A stretch of DNA of 64,000 nt. It comes from Pleurocapsa minor HA4230-MV1 (lineage in GTDB: Bacteria; Cyanobacteriota; Cyanobacteriia; Cyanobacteriales; Xenococcaceae). Location: the NCBI GenBank assembly GCA_019359095.1, contig JAHHHZ010000025.1:124001-188000 (forward strand). Direction: 5' to 3'. Numbering within the stretch: position 1 is the stretch's first letter; each line of letters starts with the position of its first letter. The notes beneath the pieces were generated by a model that made no database searches, was not told where the DNA came from, and was given only the letters and a program-made list of their open reading frames with translations. The position numbers and the translations under genes are program-made. Below are positions 52,650 through 61,738 of the stretch, in pieces.

Positions 52650-55007
52650 ATGGTTAAGTCTCTTCTACCTCCTTTAGATCGCCAACAGGCAAATATATCT
52701 GAGCCTGAAACTAAAACAGTTGCCCTAGATGTGGGGGGGATGAAATGTGCAGGGTGTGTCAAAGCAGTGGAGAGACAGCTTGAGCAAAATTTGGGAGTGG
52801 TATCTGCCTGTGTGAACCTAATTACCGAAGTGGCGGTGGTGAAATATCAGGCTGAAAATATTGCCCCAGAAACCTTAGCGGAGAAATTAACTAAAACAGG
52901 TTTTCCCAGTAAGTTACGAGCAAGCGATCGCAGTATTTATCAAATCGCTCAATCAAATCAAGCTAAACGAAGGCAGCAAGAGCAAAAGTGGACGCAGCAA
53001 TTAATTACCGCCACGGTGTTGTTGGTCTTTTCGAGTATTGGTCATCTACATCACTTGGGGTTGCCTACTATACCCCTACTGAGCAATATTTGGATTCACT
53101 TTGGTTTGGCGACATTAGCTTTATTAATTCCAGGGCGATCGCTAATAATTGATGGTGGGCGCAGTCTTACTCAAGGAATGCCCAATATGAATACTCTGGT
53201 GGGGTTAGGCACGGTTAGCACTTATTTAGCTAGCTGTTTTGCCCTGTTTATACCTAGTTTGGGTTGGGAATGCTTTTTTGATGAGCCAGTCATGTTACTG
53301 GGCTTTATTTTGCTGGGGCGTACTTTGGAAGGAAAAGCCCGTAATCGAGCCTCTGCTGCCTTAGAAAAGCTGGTGATGCTACAGCCACCGATTGCTCGTC
53401 TGATCGGTAAGCAGGAAAATTCGGAAACGATTGAAATTCCTGTAGAGCAAGTTAAGCCTGGGGAATGGTTGCGAGTATTGCCAGGGGAGAAAATACCTGT
53501 AGACGGCACTGTGATTGCAGGAGAAACTACTGTAGATGAATCAATGCTCACGGGGGAATCGGTAGCAGTGGTTAAAACTAGCTCGGATCTGGTGCGGGCA
53601 GGTACGATTAATCAGTCTGGAGTAATTACGGTCGAAATAACTGGTATTGGTCAAGATACCGCTTTGGCGAAGATTATTAATTTAGTAGAAACTGCTCAAA
53701 CGCGCAAAGCACCAGTGCAACAGTTAGCAGATACGATCGCTGGCTATTTTGCCTATGGGGTAATAGCGATCGCTACCCTCACTTTTCTATTTTGGTATTT
53801 GATCGGCACAAATATTTGGGATTCAGTCTTAATGAGTTCCACCCAGTCAATGGATATGCCGATGGGGGAAATGATGGCGATTACTTCTCCTCTGTTGCTC
53901 AGTTTAAAATTGGCGATCGCTGTTTTGGTCATTGCCTGTCCTTGCGCTTTAGGTTTAGCTACGCCGACGGCTATTTTAGTGGGAACCAGCATCGGTGCGG
54001 AATCGGGCATTCTCATTAAAGGTGGTGATGTTTTAGAAAGAGTGCAGCAGCTAAATACTGTGGTGTTTGACAAGACTGGTACTTTAACTATCGGTCAGCC
54101 CCAAGTTACTGAATGCATCCCTTTAACTGAGGTTACTGCTCAACAACTACTTCAGATCGCCGCCTCCATTGAAAGTGGTAGCAATCATCCCCTAGCTAAA
54201 GCCATTATTACCGCAGCCCAGCTAGAAGATTTAACTTTACTGGAGACTACTGATTTTGTCACAGTTATTGGACAAGGAATGTCGGCGATAGTTGCTGGGG
54301 AACAAGCATATTTAGGTAATCAGGAATGGTTACTAAACAACGGGATTGAAATCAATCAACAGCAGGAGTTCAAGGTTCAATCTTTAGCAAAATCGGGCAA
54401 AACGGTGATTTATCTGGCAAAAGCAGGTATTTTACAAGGTTTAATCGCCATTGAAGATAGTTTACGTCCTGATGCAGTCGCAACCGTTAAACAATTACAG
54501 TCCTTGAACTTAGATACAGTATTGCTCACAGGCGATCGCCCTGAAGTCGCCCAGGCGATCGCCCAAAAACTCCAGATTACCCAAGTTTTCTCCGAAGTCA
54601 AACCAGAAGATAAAGCGCGGGTAATTCAGTCTCTTCAGCAAGATCGAATAGTAGCCATGATTGGCGATGGCATTAATGATGCTCCAGCTTTGGCACAGGC
54701 AGATGTTGGTATATCTCTTCAGGGTGGAACAGATGTGGCGATCTCTACGGCGGATATTGTCCTGATGCAAAATCGACTGCAAGACGTAATTAAATCGATT
54801 GAGATCAGTCGCGCCACGGTGCAGAAAATCAAGCAAAACTTAGCTTGGGCTTTAGCCTACAATGTCTTGACGATTCCGATTGCAGCAGGGGTTTTATTAC
54901 CTAAATATGGTGTGCTTTTATCACCAGTATGGGCAGCAGCAGCAATGGCATCCAGCTCTTTAATTGTCGTAACTAATTCTCTATTGTTGAAAACGGACAT
55001 TAGATGA
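52650..55007 (+). CDS. ctaA: copper-type P1B ATPase (CtaA/CopA)
   Basis: This 785-residue pump has an N-terminal metal-binding domain with C33-A-G-C36 (GGMKCAGCVKAVE), eight predicted helices, the membrane CPC motif (VIACPCALGLATPTA), the phosphorylation site VFDKTGTLT and the hinge MIGDGINDAPALAQADVGIS. The GGMKCAGC pattern fits cyanobacterial CtaA, which imports copper for plastocyanin and cytochrome oxidase; PacS- or CopA-type export cannot be excluded. The last 148 codons are nearly duplicated at 56864-57322. The C-terminal residues after LLLK differ between the two copies. Confidence 0.9.
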   Translation: MVKSLLPPLDRQQANISEPETKTVALDVGGMKCAGCVKAVERQLEQNLGVVSACVNLITEVAVVKYQAENIAPETLAEKLTKTGFPSKLRASDRSIYQIAQSNQAKRRQQEQKWTQQLITATVLLVFSSIGHLHHLGLPTIPLLSNIWIHFGLATLALLIPGRSLIIDGGRSLTQGMPNMNTLVGLGTVSTYLASCFALFIPSLGWECFFDEPVMLLGFILLGRTLEGKARNRASAALEKLVMLQPPIARLIGKQENSETIEIPVEQVKPGEWLRVLPGEKIPVDGTVIAGETTVDESMLTGESVAVVKTSSDLVRAGTINQSGVITVEITGIGQDTALAKIINLVETAQTRKAPVQQLADTIAGYFAYGVIAIATLTFLFWYLIGTNIWDSVLMSSTQSMDMPMGEMMAITSPLLLSLKLAIAVLVIACPCALGLATPTAILVGTSIGAESGILIKGGDVLERVQQLNTVVFDKTGTLTIGQPQVTECIPLTEVTAQQLLQIAASIESGSNHPLAKAIITAAQLEDLTLLETTDFVTVIGQGMSAIVAGEQAYLGNQEWLLNNGIEINQQQEFKVQSLAKSGKTVIYLAKAGILQGLIAIEDSLRPDAVATVKQLQSLNLDTVLLTGDRPEVAQAIAQKLQITQVFSEVKPEDKARVIQSLQQDRIVAMIGDGINDAPALAQADVGISLQGGTDVAISTADIVLMQNRLQDVIKSIEISRATVQKIKQNLAWALAYNVLTIPIAAGVLLPKYGVLLSPVWAAAAMASSSLIVVTNSLLLKTDIR

Positions 55008-55159
55008 GCGCTTATACTTAAGAGTATTTTACATCAAGAATTTAAGACATATATATCCAAACTTTAGAGGCAGAAAGGCTTGCGCTTCAAACACGGAAAG
55101 TAAACTTAAGTTCAAAATTATAGTTTAATCTAGCCTAAACTTAATCGCCAAGTTAGCCG

Positions 55160-55213
55160 AAGGCATCGCACCAACTGCGTACTATTCTCTCAAAATGCGA
55201 TCGCTCAGAAACT
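55160..55213. repeat. left copy of direct repeat flanking the AAA gene
   Basis: Matches 56826-56880 except for one extra A and two substitutions near the end. The repeat begins AAGGCATCGCACCAACTGCG and includes GCGATCGC at 55197-55204. Confidence 0.85.
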
Positions 55214-55240
55214 AAAGATTAAACAAGTTTTCGCTTCTAA

Positions 55241-55284
55241 AAAAACCAGATTAAGATTAGTCGATTAATCTTAATCTGGTTTTT
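55241..55284. repeat. 44-bp perfect palindrome (19-bp arms)
   Basis: AAAAACCAGATTAAGATTA, a six-base loop and its exact complement TAATCTTAATCTGGTTTTT. It ends 36 bp before the AAA ATPase start. A terminator for the pump transcript (T-rich 3' arm) or an operator are both possible. Confidence 0.8.
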
Positions 55285-55319
55285 GAGTATACTAAGGTTA
55301 GACATTTAATCTTAGCTCT

Positions 55320-56810
55320 ATGCTTGAAATCGCCAAGGAAGACATCATCTCCCGCCTTCAATTTGATAATCCTTGGTGGGAAACAGGCAGTAAAGAAAAA
55401 ATAATCTACGAAGATGTACCACGACGCAAATACTTTGAGACTTTCTCTCAAAACATTTTGGAGACAAGTGTGCGTCGGGCGATCGTTTTAATGGGTCCTA
55501 GACGGGTTGGCAAAACTGTAATGGTTTATCACACCATCCGTCTACTTCTGGATTCCGGTATTAGCGCAGAAAATATTTTATATCTCTCTCTTGAAACTCC
55601 AATTTACACTGGGCTGTCATTAGAGCGAATACTTAGTTACTTTCAAAAATTATTCAATCACAATCGCAACTCAAAGCTATTTGTCTTTTTTGATGAAATC
55701 CAATATTTGCGCGAGTGGGAAATTCATCTGAAATCTCTGGTTGACTCATTTCCCAGTTATCGATTTGTTGCCACTGGTTCTGCGGCTGCGGCGTTAAGAC
55801 TAAAAAGCACTGAGTCCGGTGCTGGTCGATTCAGCGATTATGTCTTGCCACCCCTAACCTTTGCTGAGTATTTAATGTTTATCGGCAAAGAAGATAAATT
55901 AATAGAGACAACTATTAATGACGCTGAGGATTTTGGCTATCTATCTGAAAAGCATGAGTTTGTATCTCCAAATATCGATCAATTAAATGAGGAGTTTATT
56001 AATTACTTAAACTTTGGTGGATATCCAGAAGCTGTTTTTTCTGAGACAATTCGACAGAATCCTAGCCAATATATTAAAAGCGACATCATTGATAAAGTTT
56101 TACTAAGAGATTTGCCAAGCCTTTATGGGATTAGTGATATTCAAGAACTGAATAGACTTTTCACAACCCTAGCGTATAATTCGGGCAACGAAGTAAGTTT
56201 AGAAGGATTATCCAAATCCTCTGGTGTGGCTAAAAATACGATCAAACGTTACCTTGAGTATCTTGAGGCAGCATTCTTGATGCGCCGTGTAGAGAGAATT
56301 GATCAAAATATCAAGAGGTTTAAGAGAGCTGTATGCTTTAAAGTTTATTTGACTAACCCATCAATGCGAGCTGCGCTATTTGGACAGCTTGAAACAAACT
56401 CCAAGGCGATGGGAGCAATGACTGAAACCGCTATCTTTAGTCAATGGCAACACAGTAAAATGATTGAGCTTTACTACGCACGCTGGAAAACAGGCGAGAT
56501 TGACATTGTTCATTTAGATGCTGCCCATCAAGTGCCTTCTTGGATTGTTGAAGTTAAGTGGAGCGATCGCCCCCATAGTTCACCCTCTGAACTGGACAAC
56601 TGCATAGAATTTGTGAAAAAGAATCCAGCAGTCTCTCAACCGATTTTGATAACTAGTAAGACTATCAGCGATCATGATTTTTTATACCAGGATGTTCGGT
56701 TTGAGTTTATGCCTGCTAGCTTATATGCTTATGCTCTTGGTACTAACACATTTCTAAATATTGATGCCAACGACAAAGAGACGCGTATCAGCTCACTACC
56801 ACCTGAGTAA
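55320..56810 (+). CDS. AAA ATPase with DUF4143 domain
   Basis: This 496-residue protein has an N-terminal AAA_14 P-loop domain with Walker A GPRRVGKT at 59-66, Walker B LFVFFDEIQYLREW and the conserved FVATGSAAAALRLKSTESGAGRF. The central region has a winged-helix (GLSKSSGVAKNTIKRYLEYLEAAFLMRRVE). The C-terminal DUF4143 region has a PD-(D/E)XK-like core (TETAIFSQW, EIDIVHLD, WIVEVKWSDRP). Such proteins are common and scattered; their role is unknown. It sits between two copies of a direct repeat and between the copper pump and its duplicated tail. Confidence 0.88.
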   Translation: MLEIAKEDIISRLQFDNPWWETGSKEKIIYEDVPRRKYFETFSQNILETSVRRAIVLMGPRRVGKTVMVYHTIRLLLDSGISAENILYLSLETPIYTGLSLERILSYFQKLFNHNRNSKLFVFFDEIQYLREWEIHLKSLVDSFPSYRFVATGSAAAALRLKSTESGAGRFSDYVLPPLTFAEYLMFIGKEDKLIETTINDAEDFGYLSEKHEFVSPNIDQLNEEFINYLNFGGYPEAVFSETIRQNPSQYIKSDIIDKVLLRDLPSLYGISDIQELNRLFTTLAYNSGNEVSLEGLSKSSGVAKNTIKRYLEYLEAAFLMRRVERIDQNIKRFKRAVCFKVYLTNPSMRAALFGQLETNSKAMGAMTETAIFSQWQHSKMIELYYARWKTGEIDIVHLDAAHQVPSWIVEVKWSDRPHSSPSELDNCIEFVKKNPAVSQPILITSKTISDHDFLYQDVRFEFMPASLYAYALGTNTFLNIDANDKETRISSLPPE

Positions 56811-56825
56811 TAGTTTCATGGTGCA

Positions 56826-56880
56826 AAGGCATCGCACCAACTGCGTACTATTCTCTCAAAAATGCGATCGCCCAAAAACT
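56826..56880. repeat. right copy of direct repeat flanking the AAA gene
   Basis: Counterpart of 55160-55213. Its GCGATCGC (56864-56871) is the exact point where similarity to the copper pump gene begins. Confidence 0.85.
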
Positions 56881-57322
56881 CCAGATTACCCAAGTTTTCT
56901 CCGAAGTCAAACCAGAAGATAAAGCGCGGGTAATTCAGTCTCTTCAGCAAGATCGAATAGTAGCCATGGTTGGGGATGGCATTAATGATGCTCCAGCCTT
57001 AGCACAGGCAGATGTAGGCATATCTCTTCAGGGTGGAACAGATGTGGCGATCGCTACGGCGGATATTGTCCTGATGCAAAATCGACTGCAAGACGTAATT
57101 AAATCGATTGAGATAAGTCGCGCCACGGTGCAGAAAATCAAGCAAAACTTAGCTTGGGCTTTAGCCTACAATGTCTTGACGATTCCACTGGCAGCAGGGG
57201 TTTTATTACCTAAATACGGCGTGCTTTTATCACCCGTATGGGCAGCAGCAATGGCATCCAGCTCTTTAATTGTCGTGACTAATTCTCTGTTGTTGAAGCA
57301 AACGCGAAACAAAAAGCAGTAA
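56864..57322 (+). pseudogene. duplicated C-terminal fragment of the copper P-type ATPase
   Basis: From the HIP1 site at 56864 the sequence matches the pump gene from 54555 on, in the same reading frame. From the ATG at 56966 it encodes VGDGINDAPALAQADVGIS and the last two membrane helices, differing from the full gene by three substitutions and one missing Ala up to LLLK, then ending QTRNKKQ instead of TDIR. It lacks the N-terminal 635 residues, including CPC and DKTGT. The fragment is probably non-functional but could serve as a recombination partner. Confidence 0.85.
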
Positions 57323-57496
57323 AAGGCTTTGTCCTAGCTAAGAGCTAATAGCAATTGGTGACAAGTTAAGAAAATGTACAATCTGTCATTTTTCTATTTA
57401 TCCTTATCGTATTCAGCGTGGGTCAATTAATTGGTTGAATTTTCTGAAAAAGAATACTATTAAAAAGAAAACCATCGCTATCTCACTAAATCATAG

Positions 57497-58297
57497 ATGT
57501 TTATCAATCTCATTGCCGATTACGGTATTGGAGACCCTGCATTCGCTGAAGTTAGCCAACGTCTAAATCATTTGCTGCCGTCTGCTCAAATCTATTGTTT
57601 AAGCGTTCCTCCTTTTAGTACCTTGGCAACGGGATTTTGGATTGCTCAACTCGGTTTAAACCCAGGTGCGCCCGAACGTTTAATCTTTCATAACTGCGCT
57701 CCTCGACAAGATAACTCCGAAGCTCGACCTAACAATGAAGGAGAGGGATTGACTTACGTTAAACTTCATAATGGGGTTGAGATAGTTGGTGTTTTGGCTG
57801 GCTATACTCTCTCATTTATCAAGTCAGAAGCCTTAGAGATCAAAACGATTGAAGTATCTAGAGGTGGTTCTCAGTTCCGCTCTCGCGATGTTTTTCCTCA
57901 AGCAGCAGCAGCGATCGCAGGTAAGGACTATAGTTTGTTGGGAGATGAAATCTTACCTTCGCAAATTCCCGACTTGCCTACAGATCGCGTAGCTTGGACT
58001 GATGGTTATGGCAATATTAAAACCACCATACCAGCAAGCAGTGTCAATCTACCTCTATCGAGTAAGGTTACAGTTCGCGTGGGTGATGTAGTCAGCGATG
58101 CTGTTTATTCTGATGGTAGCTTTCGAGTACCAGAGGGAACTTTAGCTTTTGCTCCTGGTAGTTCTGGCTGGCAAAAGAAAGACGGTCAAAAAGTAACTTG
58201 GATAGAACTGTTTTTACGTGGTGGTAATGCCTGGGAGCGTTTCGGAAAACCTAAGATAAATCAGACTGTATCCTACACGAAATTAGATTCACTTTGA
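57497..58297 (+). CDS. SAM hydrolase-like (DUF62, SAM hydroxide adenosyltransferase) protein
   Basis: This 266-residue protein has a two-domain layout. The N-terminal half (FINLIADYGIGDPAFAEVSQRLNHLLPSA) carries the substrate Asp of the fluorinase/SAM-hydrolase fold, but without the usual TDFG spelling. The C-terminal half holds DGYGNIKTTI, matching the conserved D-x-(F/Y)-GN loop. The known family activity is hydrolysis of S-adenosylmethionine to adenosine and methionine. The variant motif leaves activity uncertain. It is convergent with ispE, 12 bp apart. Confidence 0.75.
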   Translation: MFINLIADYGIGDPAFAEVSQRLNHLLPSAQIYCLSVPPFSTLATGFWIAQLGLNPGAPERLIFHNCAPRQDNSEARPNNEGEGLTYVKLHNGVEIVGVLAGYTLSFIKSEALEIKTIEVSRGGSQFRSRDVFPQAAAAIAGKDYSLLGDEILPSQIPDLPTDRVAWTDGYGNIKTTIPASSVNLPLSSKVTVRVGDVVSDAVYSDGSFRVPEGTLAFAPGSSGWQKKDGQKVTWIELFLRGGNAWERFGKPKINQTVSYTKLDSL

Positions 58298-58309
58298 TTT
58301 TTTAAATTG

Positions 58310-59254
58310 CTATGCCTTAATTTGAATTCCTTGAGTATTCAGTTTGGTGACCCAGAATTGCAATTGCGGATCGGCTATTTGAGTTCTCACCGCTTGTTGA
58401 ACCGCGATCGCCTGAGCTTCTGATGCACACAAAGCAAACACAGTTGGGCCAGATCCCGACATCATTGTCCCTAAGACATCTTGAGCAGCAAAAGCAGCCT
58501 TTAGTTCTGCTACTTGAGGATAGGCAGGTAAAACTATCTTTTCTAAATCATTATGGATTAATTTGCCAATTTCTGAATGTTCGTGATGGGATATTGCCTT
58601 AACTAAAGAGCCAGAACTTACTTTGGCGGTACGAGATTTAACTCCTGCTGTATCGGACACATAAGTATCGCTATATTGTTGCCGATAAGTTTTGTATGCC
58701 CAAGGAGTTGAGACGCTAAGATTGTCATATTTAGCCAAAACCACCCACATATTCTTTAAAGGCGGGAGATCGTCAAGTTGCTCCCCTCTACCTGTAGCGA
58801 TCGCTGTCCCACCAGAGACACAAAAAGGAATATCAGAACCCAACTCCGCAGCCAAATCCTGTAATTCTGGTTGAGTTAACCCTAATTTCCACAGTAGATT
58901 AATTCCTACCAGTACCGCAGCTGCATTCCCCGAACCGCCAGCCAACCCCGCAGCTACAGGAATATTTTTCTCAATTCTGATACTGACACCACCATAGTTA
59001 GCATACATCTGAGAAAAGGTATCACACATCAACTGAGCAGCACGATATGCCAGGTTTGTCTTGTCCGTAGGAACTTGAGGATGATCGCAGTAGATTTTAA
59101 TATTTTCGGTATCACTAGGTTGAAGATCGATGCGATCTGCCAAGCTAACACTTTGCATAATCATGACTAACTCATGAAAACCGTCAGGGCGATCGCCAAT
59201 TATTTCTAGGTACAGATTAATCTTCGCTGGCGCAATGAGAGAATAAGATTGCAT
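58310..59254 (-). CDS. ispE: 4-diphosphocytidyl-2-C-methyl-D-erythritol kinase
   Basis: This 314-residue GHMP kinase has SYSLIAPAKINLYLEIIGDRPDGFHEL at the start, the ATP loop PVAAGLAGGSGNAAAVLVGINLLW near residue 100, and MMSGSGPTVFALC near the end. It phosphorylates CDP-methylerythritol in the MEP pathway, which supplies isoprenoids for carotenoids, phytyl chains and quinones. Length is normal. It is convergent with the SAM hydrolase-like gene. Confidence 0.95.
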   Translation of the reverse strand: MQSYSLIAPAKINLYLEIIGDRPDGFHELVMIMQSVSLADRIDLQPSDTENIKIYCDHPQVPTDKTNLAYRAAQLMCDTFSQMYANYGGVSIRIEKNIPVAAGLAGGSGNAAAVLVGINLLWKLGLTQPELQDLAAELGSDIPFCVSGGTAIATGRGEQLDDLPPLKNMWVVLAKYDNLSVSTPWAYKTYRQQYSDTYVSDTAGVKSRTAKVSSGSLVKAISHHEHSEIGKLIHNDLEKIVLPAYPQVAELKAAFAAQDVLGTMMSGSGPTVFALCASEAQAIAVQQAVRTQIADPQLQFWVTKLNTQGIQIKA

Positions 59255-59342
59255 ATCATTAAAGGCACTATTACTTACCTGACCTAATATATAGCGATTA
59301 TACGCCCTTCAAAATAAATAATAACTAACGGTCATTTGACTT

Positions 59343-59714
59343 CTAAGGTGTTGGTGCGATAACTCCCACATTCTCAAGAATTTTAAAAATGATTGAGTTG
59401 ATGACACTTAAAGCAAATGTCCCAATAATCGGACTCCAGATTTTAGAACGCAATCTAAAACCTTCAACTAATAATGCCGCTAGTCCAAAGATAATTATAT
59501 TTGCTACTAGAGAAGCCAAGCCAAAAGTCAACACGCTAAGTAAACCAAAGGCTGTGAGAATAGGATGTAGAACTGCATTAAGAATGCCAAAAACTAGGGC
59601 TGCAATTATACCTTTTTGCAGATTGTCAATCTCAATTCCTAGTGGGAGTTTAGAAATAATTAGCAAACTAATAGTAGTTACTACCAGGGAAACGAGAATA
59701 GCGATAATATTCAT
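59343..59714 (-). CDS. phage holin superfamily-type (PF04020) membrane protein
   Basis: This 123-residue protein has four hydrophobic helices with GILNAVLHPILTAFGLLSVLTFGLASLVANIIIFGLAALLVEGF, the pattern of the YvlD/holin_4_2 family. Despite the name it is not phage-specific and its function is unknown. GAGGA lies 9 bp before the ATG at 59714, which is favoured over the TTG at 59717. It is upstream of ispE on the same strand. Confidence 0.82.
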   Translation of the reverse strand: MNIIAILVSLVVTTISLLIISKLPLGIEIDNLQKGIIAALVFGILNAVLHPILTAFGLLSVLTFGLASLVANIIIFGLAALLVEGFRLRSKIWSPIIGTFALSVINSIIFKILENVGVIAPTP

Positions 59715-59997
59715 CAAAGAAAATCCTCTATCTTGATCCCCTGTAGGTTAGAACGAGATTAAAAATTTCTTTTCTTTCGCAATAAATTCTTTATTTTTAG
59801 GTAAATTTCTGTGTTCTAAAGTGACAAAAACTGTATTTTTTATTTTCTCCTAATCAATTCTGTAATCGGTAACTAGTATAGATAAAGTTACATAATAGTA
59901 ATCTGGTAATGATAAGATTGATTTTTGGTGACTTCGGATCAATATTGTTATAGCTGAAACTTTAATGTTTAACGCTTTGAGAAAAGCAACTTGAGGA

Positions 59998-61551
59998 ATG
60001 AATCAAATTGGCCAATTAATTATTAAAAATAAACTGGGTATTTTTAAGATTACGTTCTTATTTTTGCATTTTTTTGGGAGTTTGGAAGCATCTTCCGCCG
60101 AAGTCACACCTGCGATTAATCGAGAGGATCATAATTTACAACAAGTTACGTCAGTGTCTCAGTTATCTGACGTAAAAAAGAACGATTGGGCATTTCAAGC
60201 TTTACAGTCTTTAGTAGAACGCTATGGCTGTATTGAAGGAGATACAAACGGCAATTATCGAGGTAAAAACTTACTGACGCGAGATGAATTTGCTGCTGCT
60301 TTAAATTCTTGTCTAAATAATATCGAGCGCTCAACCAATATTTATAGAGAAGATTTAACCATCCTGAGACGGTTGCAAACAGATTTTGCTGGCGAACTAG
60401 CCAAACTACAAAGTCGCGTTAATAGTTTAGAAAATCGTACGGCTAAGTTAGAAGAAACTCAGTTTTCGACCACTACTAAATTTAGAGGTGAAGTTTTAGG
60501 GCAACTGGGAGATACTTTCAGCGATTTAGATGAAGGTGAAGATAGAAGCCAAACTTATCTTGGCTATCGCGCCCGTCTCAATTTCGAGACTAGTTTTAGT
60601 GGCGAAGATCTCTTGCGAACTCGGTTTGAAAGTAAAGACATCCCTGATTTAGGCGAAGTTACAGGGACAGATATGACTCGCTTAGAAACTGATGGCAATA
60701 CCGATGATGGAGTAGAACTTCAAGTATTTTATCGATTTCCTTGGGGAGAAGACACCGAAATTACCGTTGGCCCTGTAGGGATTGAAACCGATGATATAGG
60801 GGAAGTTTTGAACCCATTAGAAGATAGCAGTCAGAGGGCTATTTCTCGTTTTGGATTGAGAGATCCAGCGACATTACGAGGCCCTGAAGGTGCGGGATTG
60901 GCCATTCAACACGAATTTAACGATAATTTAGCTGTTAATGTTGGCTATCTAGCCTCAGAAGGTGATTCTGCCGATCCAAGTCCAGGAAGAGGTATATTTA
61001 GTGGTTCTTATAGCGCGATCTCTCAATTGTTACTCGAACCAAACGATAATTTAGATTTTGCTCTTACCTATACTCGTATTTACGAACGAACTGATGATGT
61101 GGATGTGATGGCTTCTACAGGTAGTGCTAACGCCAATAATCCTTTTGGCGACAATGCGACCTCAAGTAATAATTTTGGCTTGCAGTTTAATTGGCAAACT
61201 AGTTCCAAGTTTGAGTTTGGGGGCTGGTTTGGCTATACCAATGCTGCTCAAGAACGAGGTGAAAACAGTGAAGCAACGATTCTCAATGGCGCATTAACCT
61301 TCGCTTTTCCCGATTTATTTATCGAAGGTAATTTAGGGGGCTTGATTGTAGGTATTCCTCCCATCGTCACCGACCATGATAATAGCAATTTTATCGATAA
61401 TTCCACTTCATTGCATTTTGAGGCTATTTATAAAATCTCTGTCAACGACAATATAGCAATTACCCCTGGTGTCTTTGTAATTACTAGTCCTAACCACGAA
61501 AACGGAGAACCAATTTGGGTGGGAAATATTAGAACTCGATTCACGTTCTAA
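59998..61551 (+). CDS. SLH-domain outer membrane porin (iron-uptake type)
   Basis: This 517-residue protein has a signal peptide (IFKITFLFLHFFGSLEASSA), an SLH domain (VTSVSQLSDVKKNDWAFQALQSLVERYGCIEGDTNGNYRGKNLLTRDEFAAALNSCL), a short coiled coil (LAKLQSRVNSLENRTAKLEE) and a beta-barrel (residues 165-517) ending in the outer membrane-typical phenylalanine RTRFTF. This is the cyanobacterial SLH-OprB porin group, often called iron uptake porins. The SLH and coiled coil anchor it to peptidoglycan. The solute is not predictable from sequence. Confidence 0.9.
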   Translation: MNQIGQLIIKNKLGIFKITFLFLHFFGSLEASSAEVTPAINREDHNLQQVTSVSQLSDVKKNDWAFQALQSLVERYGCIEGDTNGNYRGKNLLTRDEFAAALNSCLNNIERSTNIYREDLTILRRLQTDFAGELAKLQSRVNSLENRTAKLEETQFSTTTKFRGEVLGQLGDTFSDLDEGEDRSQTYLGYRARLNFETSFSGEDLLRTRFESKDIPDLGEVTGTDMTRLETDGNTDDGVELQVFYRFPWGEDTEITVGPVGIETDDIGEVLNPLEDSSQRAISRFGLRDPATLRGPEGAGLAIQHEFNDNLAVNVGYLASEGDSADPSPGRGIFSGSYSAISQLLLEPNDNLDFALTYTRIYERTDDVDVMASTGSANANNPFGDNATSSNNFGLQFNWQTSSKFEFGGWFGYTNAAQERGENSEATILNGALTFAFPDLFIEGNLGGLIVGIPPIVTDHDNSNFIDNSTSLHFEAIYKISVNDNIAITPGVFVITSPNHENGEPIWVGNIRTRFTF

Positions 61552-61738
61552 AGAGAAGCGATCTCTCATCTATAAGACTAAAGATAGTTTATTGCCTTTT
61601 TTCTATAGCATCTACAACCCGCGATGGATGGTCGCTCTATTTCTGGCAATTAGGATTGTACTTAATCCGTTCTTAATACTTTCATCTCAATTTTTTAACA
61701 TTATTCATCCATTAACAAATAAATTATGGGAGGTAAAT

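Larger units (their letters stand above)
55008..55319. other. spacer with direct-repeat copy and long hairpin
   Basis: The 312 bp between the copper pump and the AAA gene contain no gene. They hold the left copy of a 54-bp direct repeat (55160-55213, ending just after a HIP1 site) and a perfect 19-bp-arm palindrome (55241-55284). Confidence 0.7.

Noticed and set aside
53222-54836. Minus-strand frames inside the copper pump gene.
   Set aside because: They are shadows of a conserved coding frame without independent support.
59343-59714. Evidence for a prophage because of the holin family name.
   Set aside because: The family is widespread as plain membrane proteins, and no other phage gene is present.
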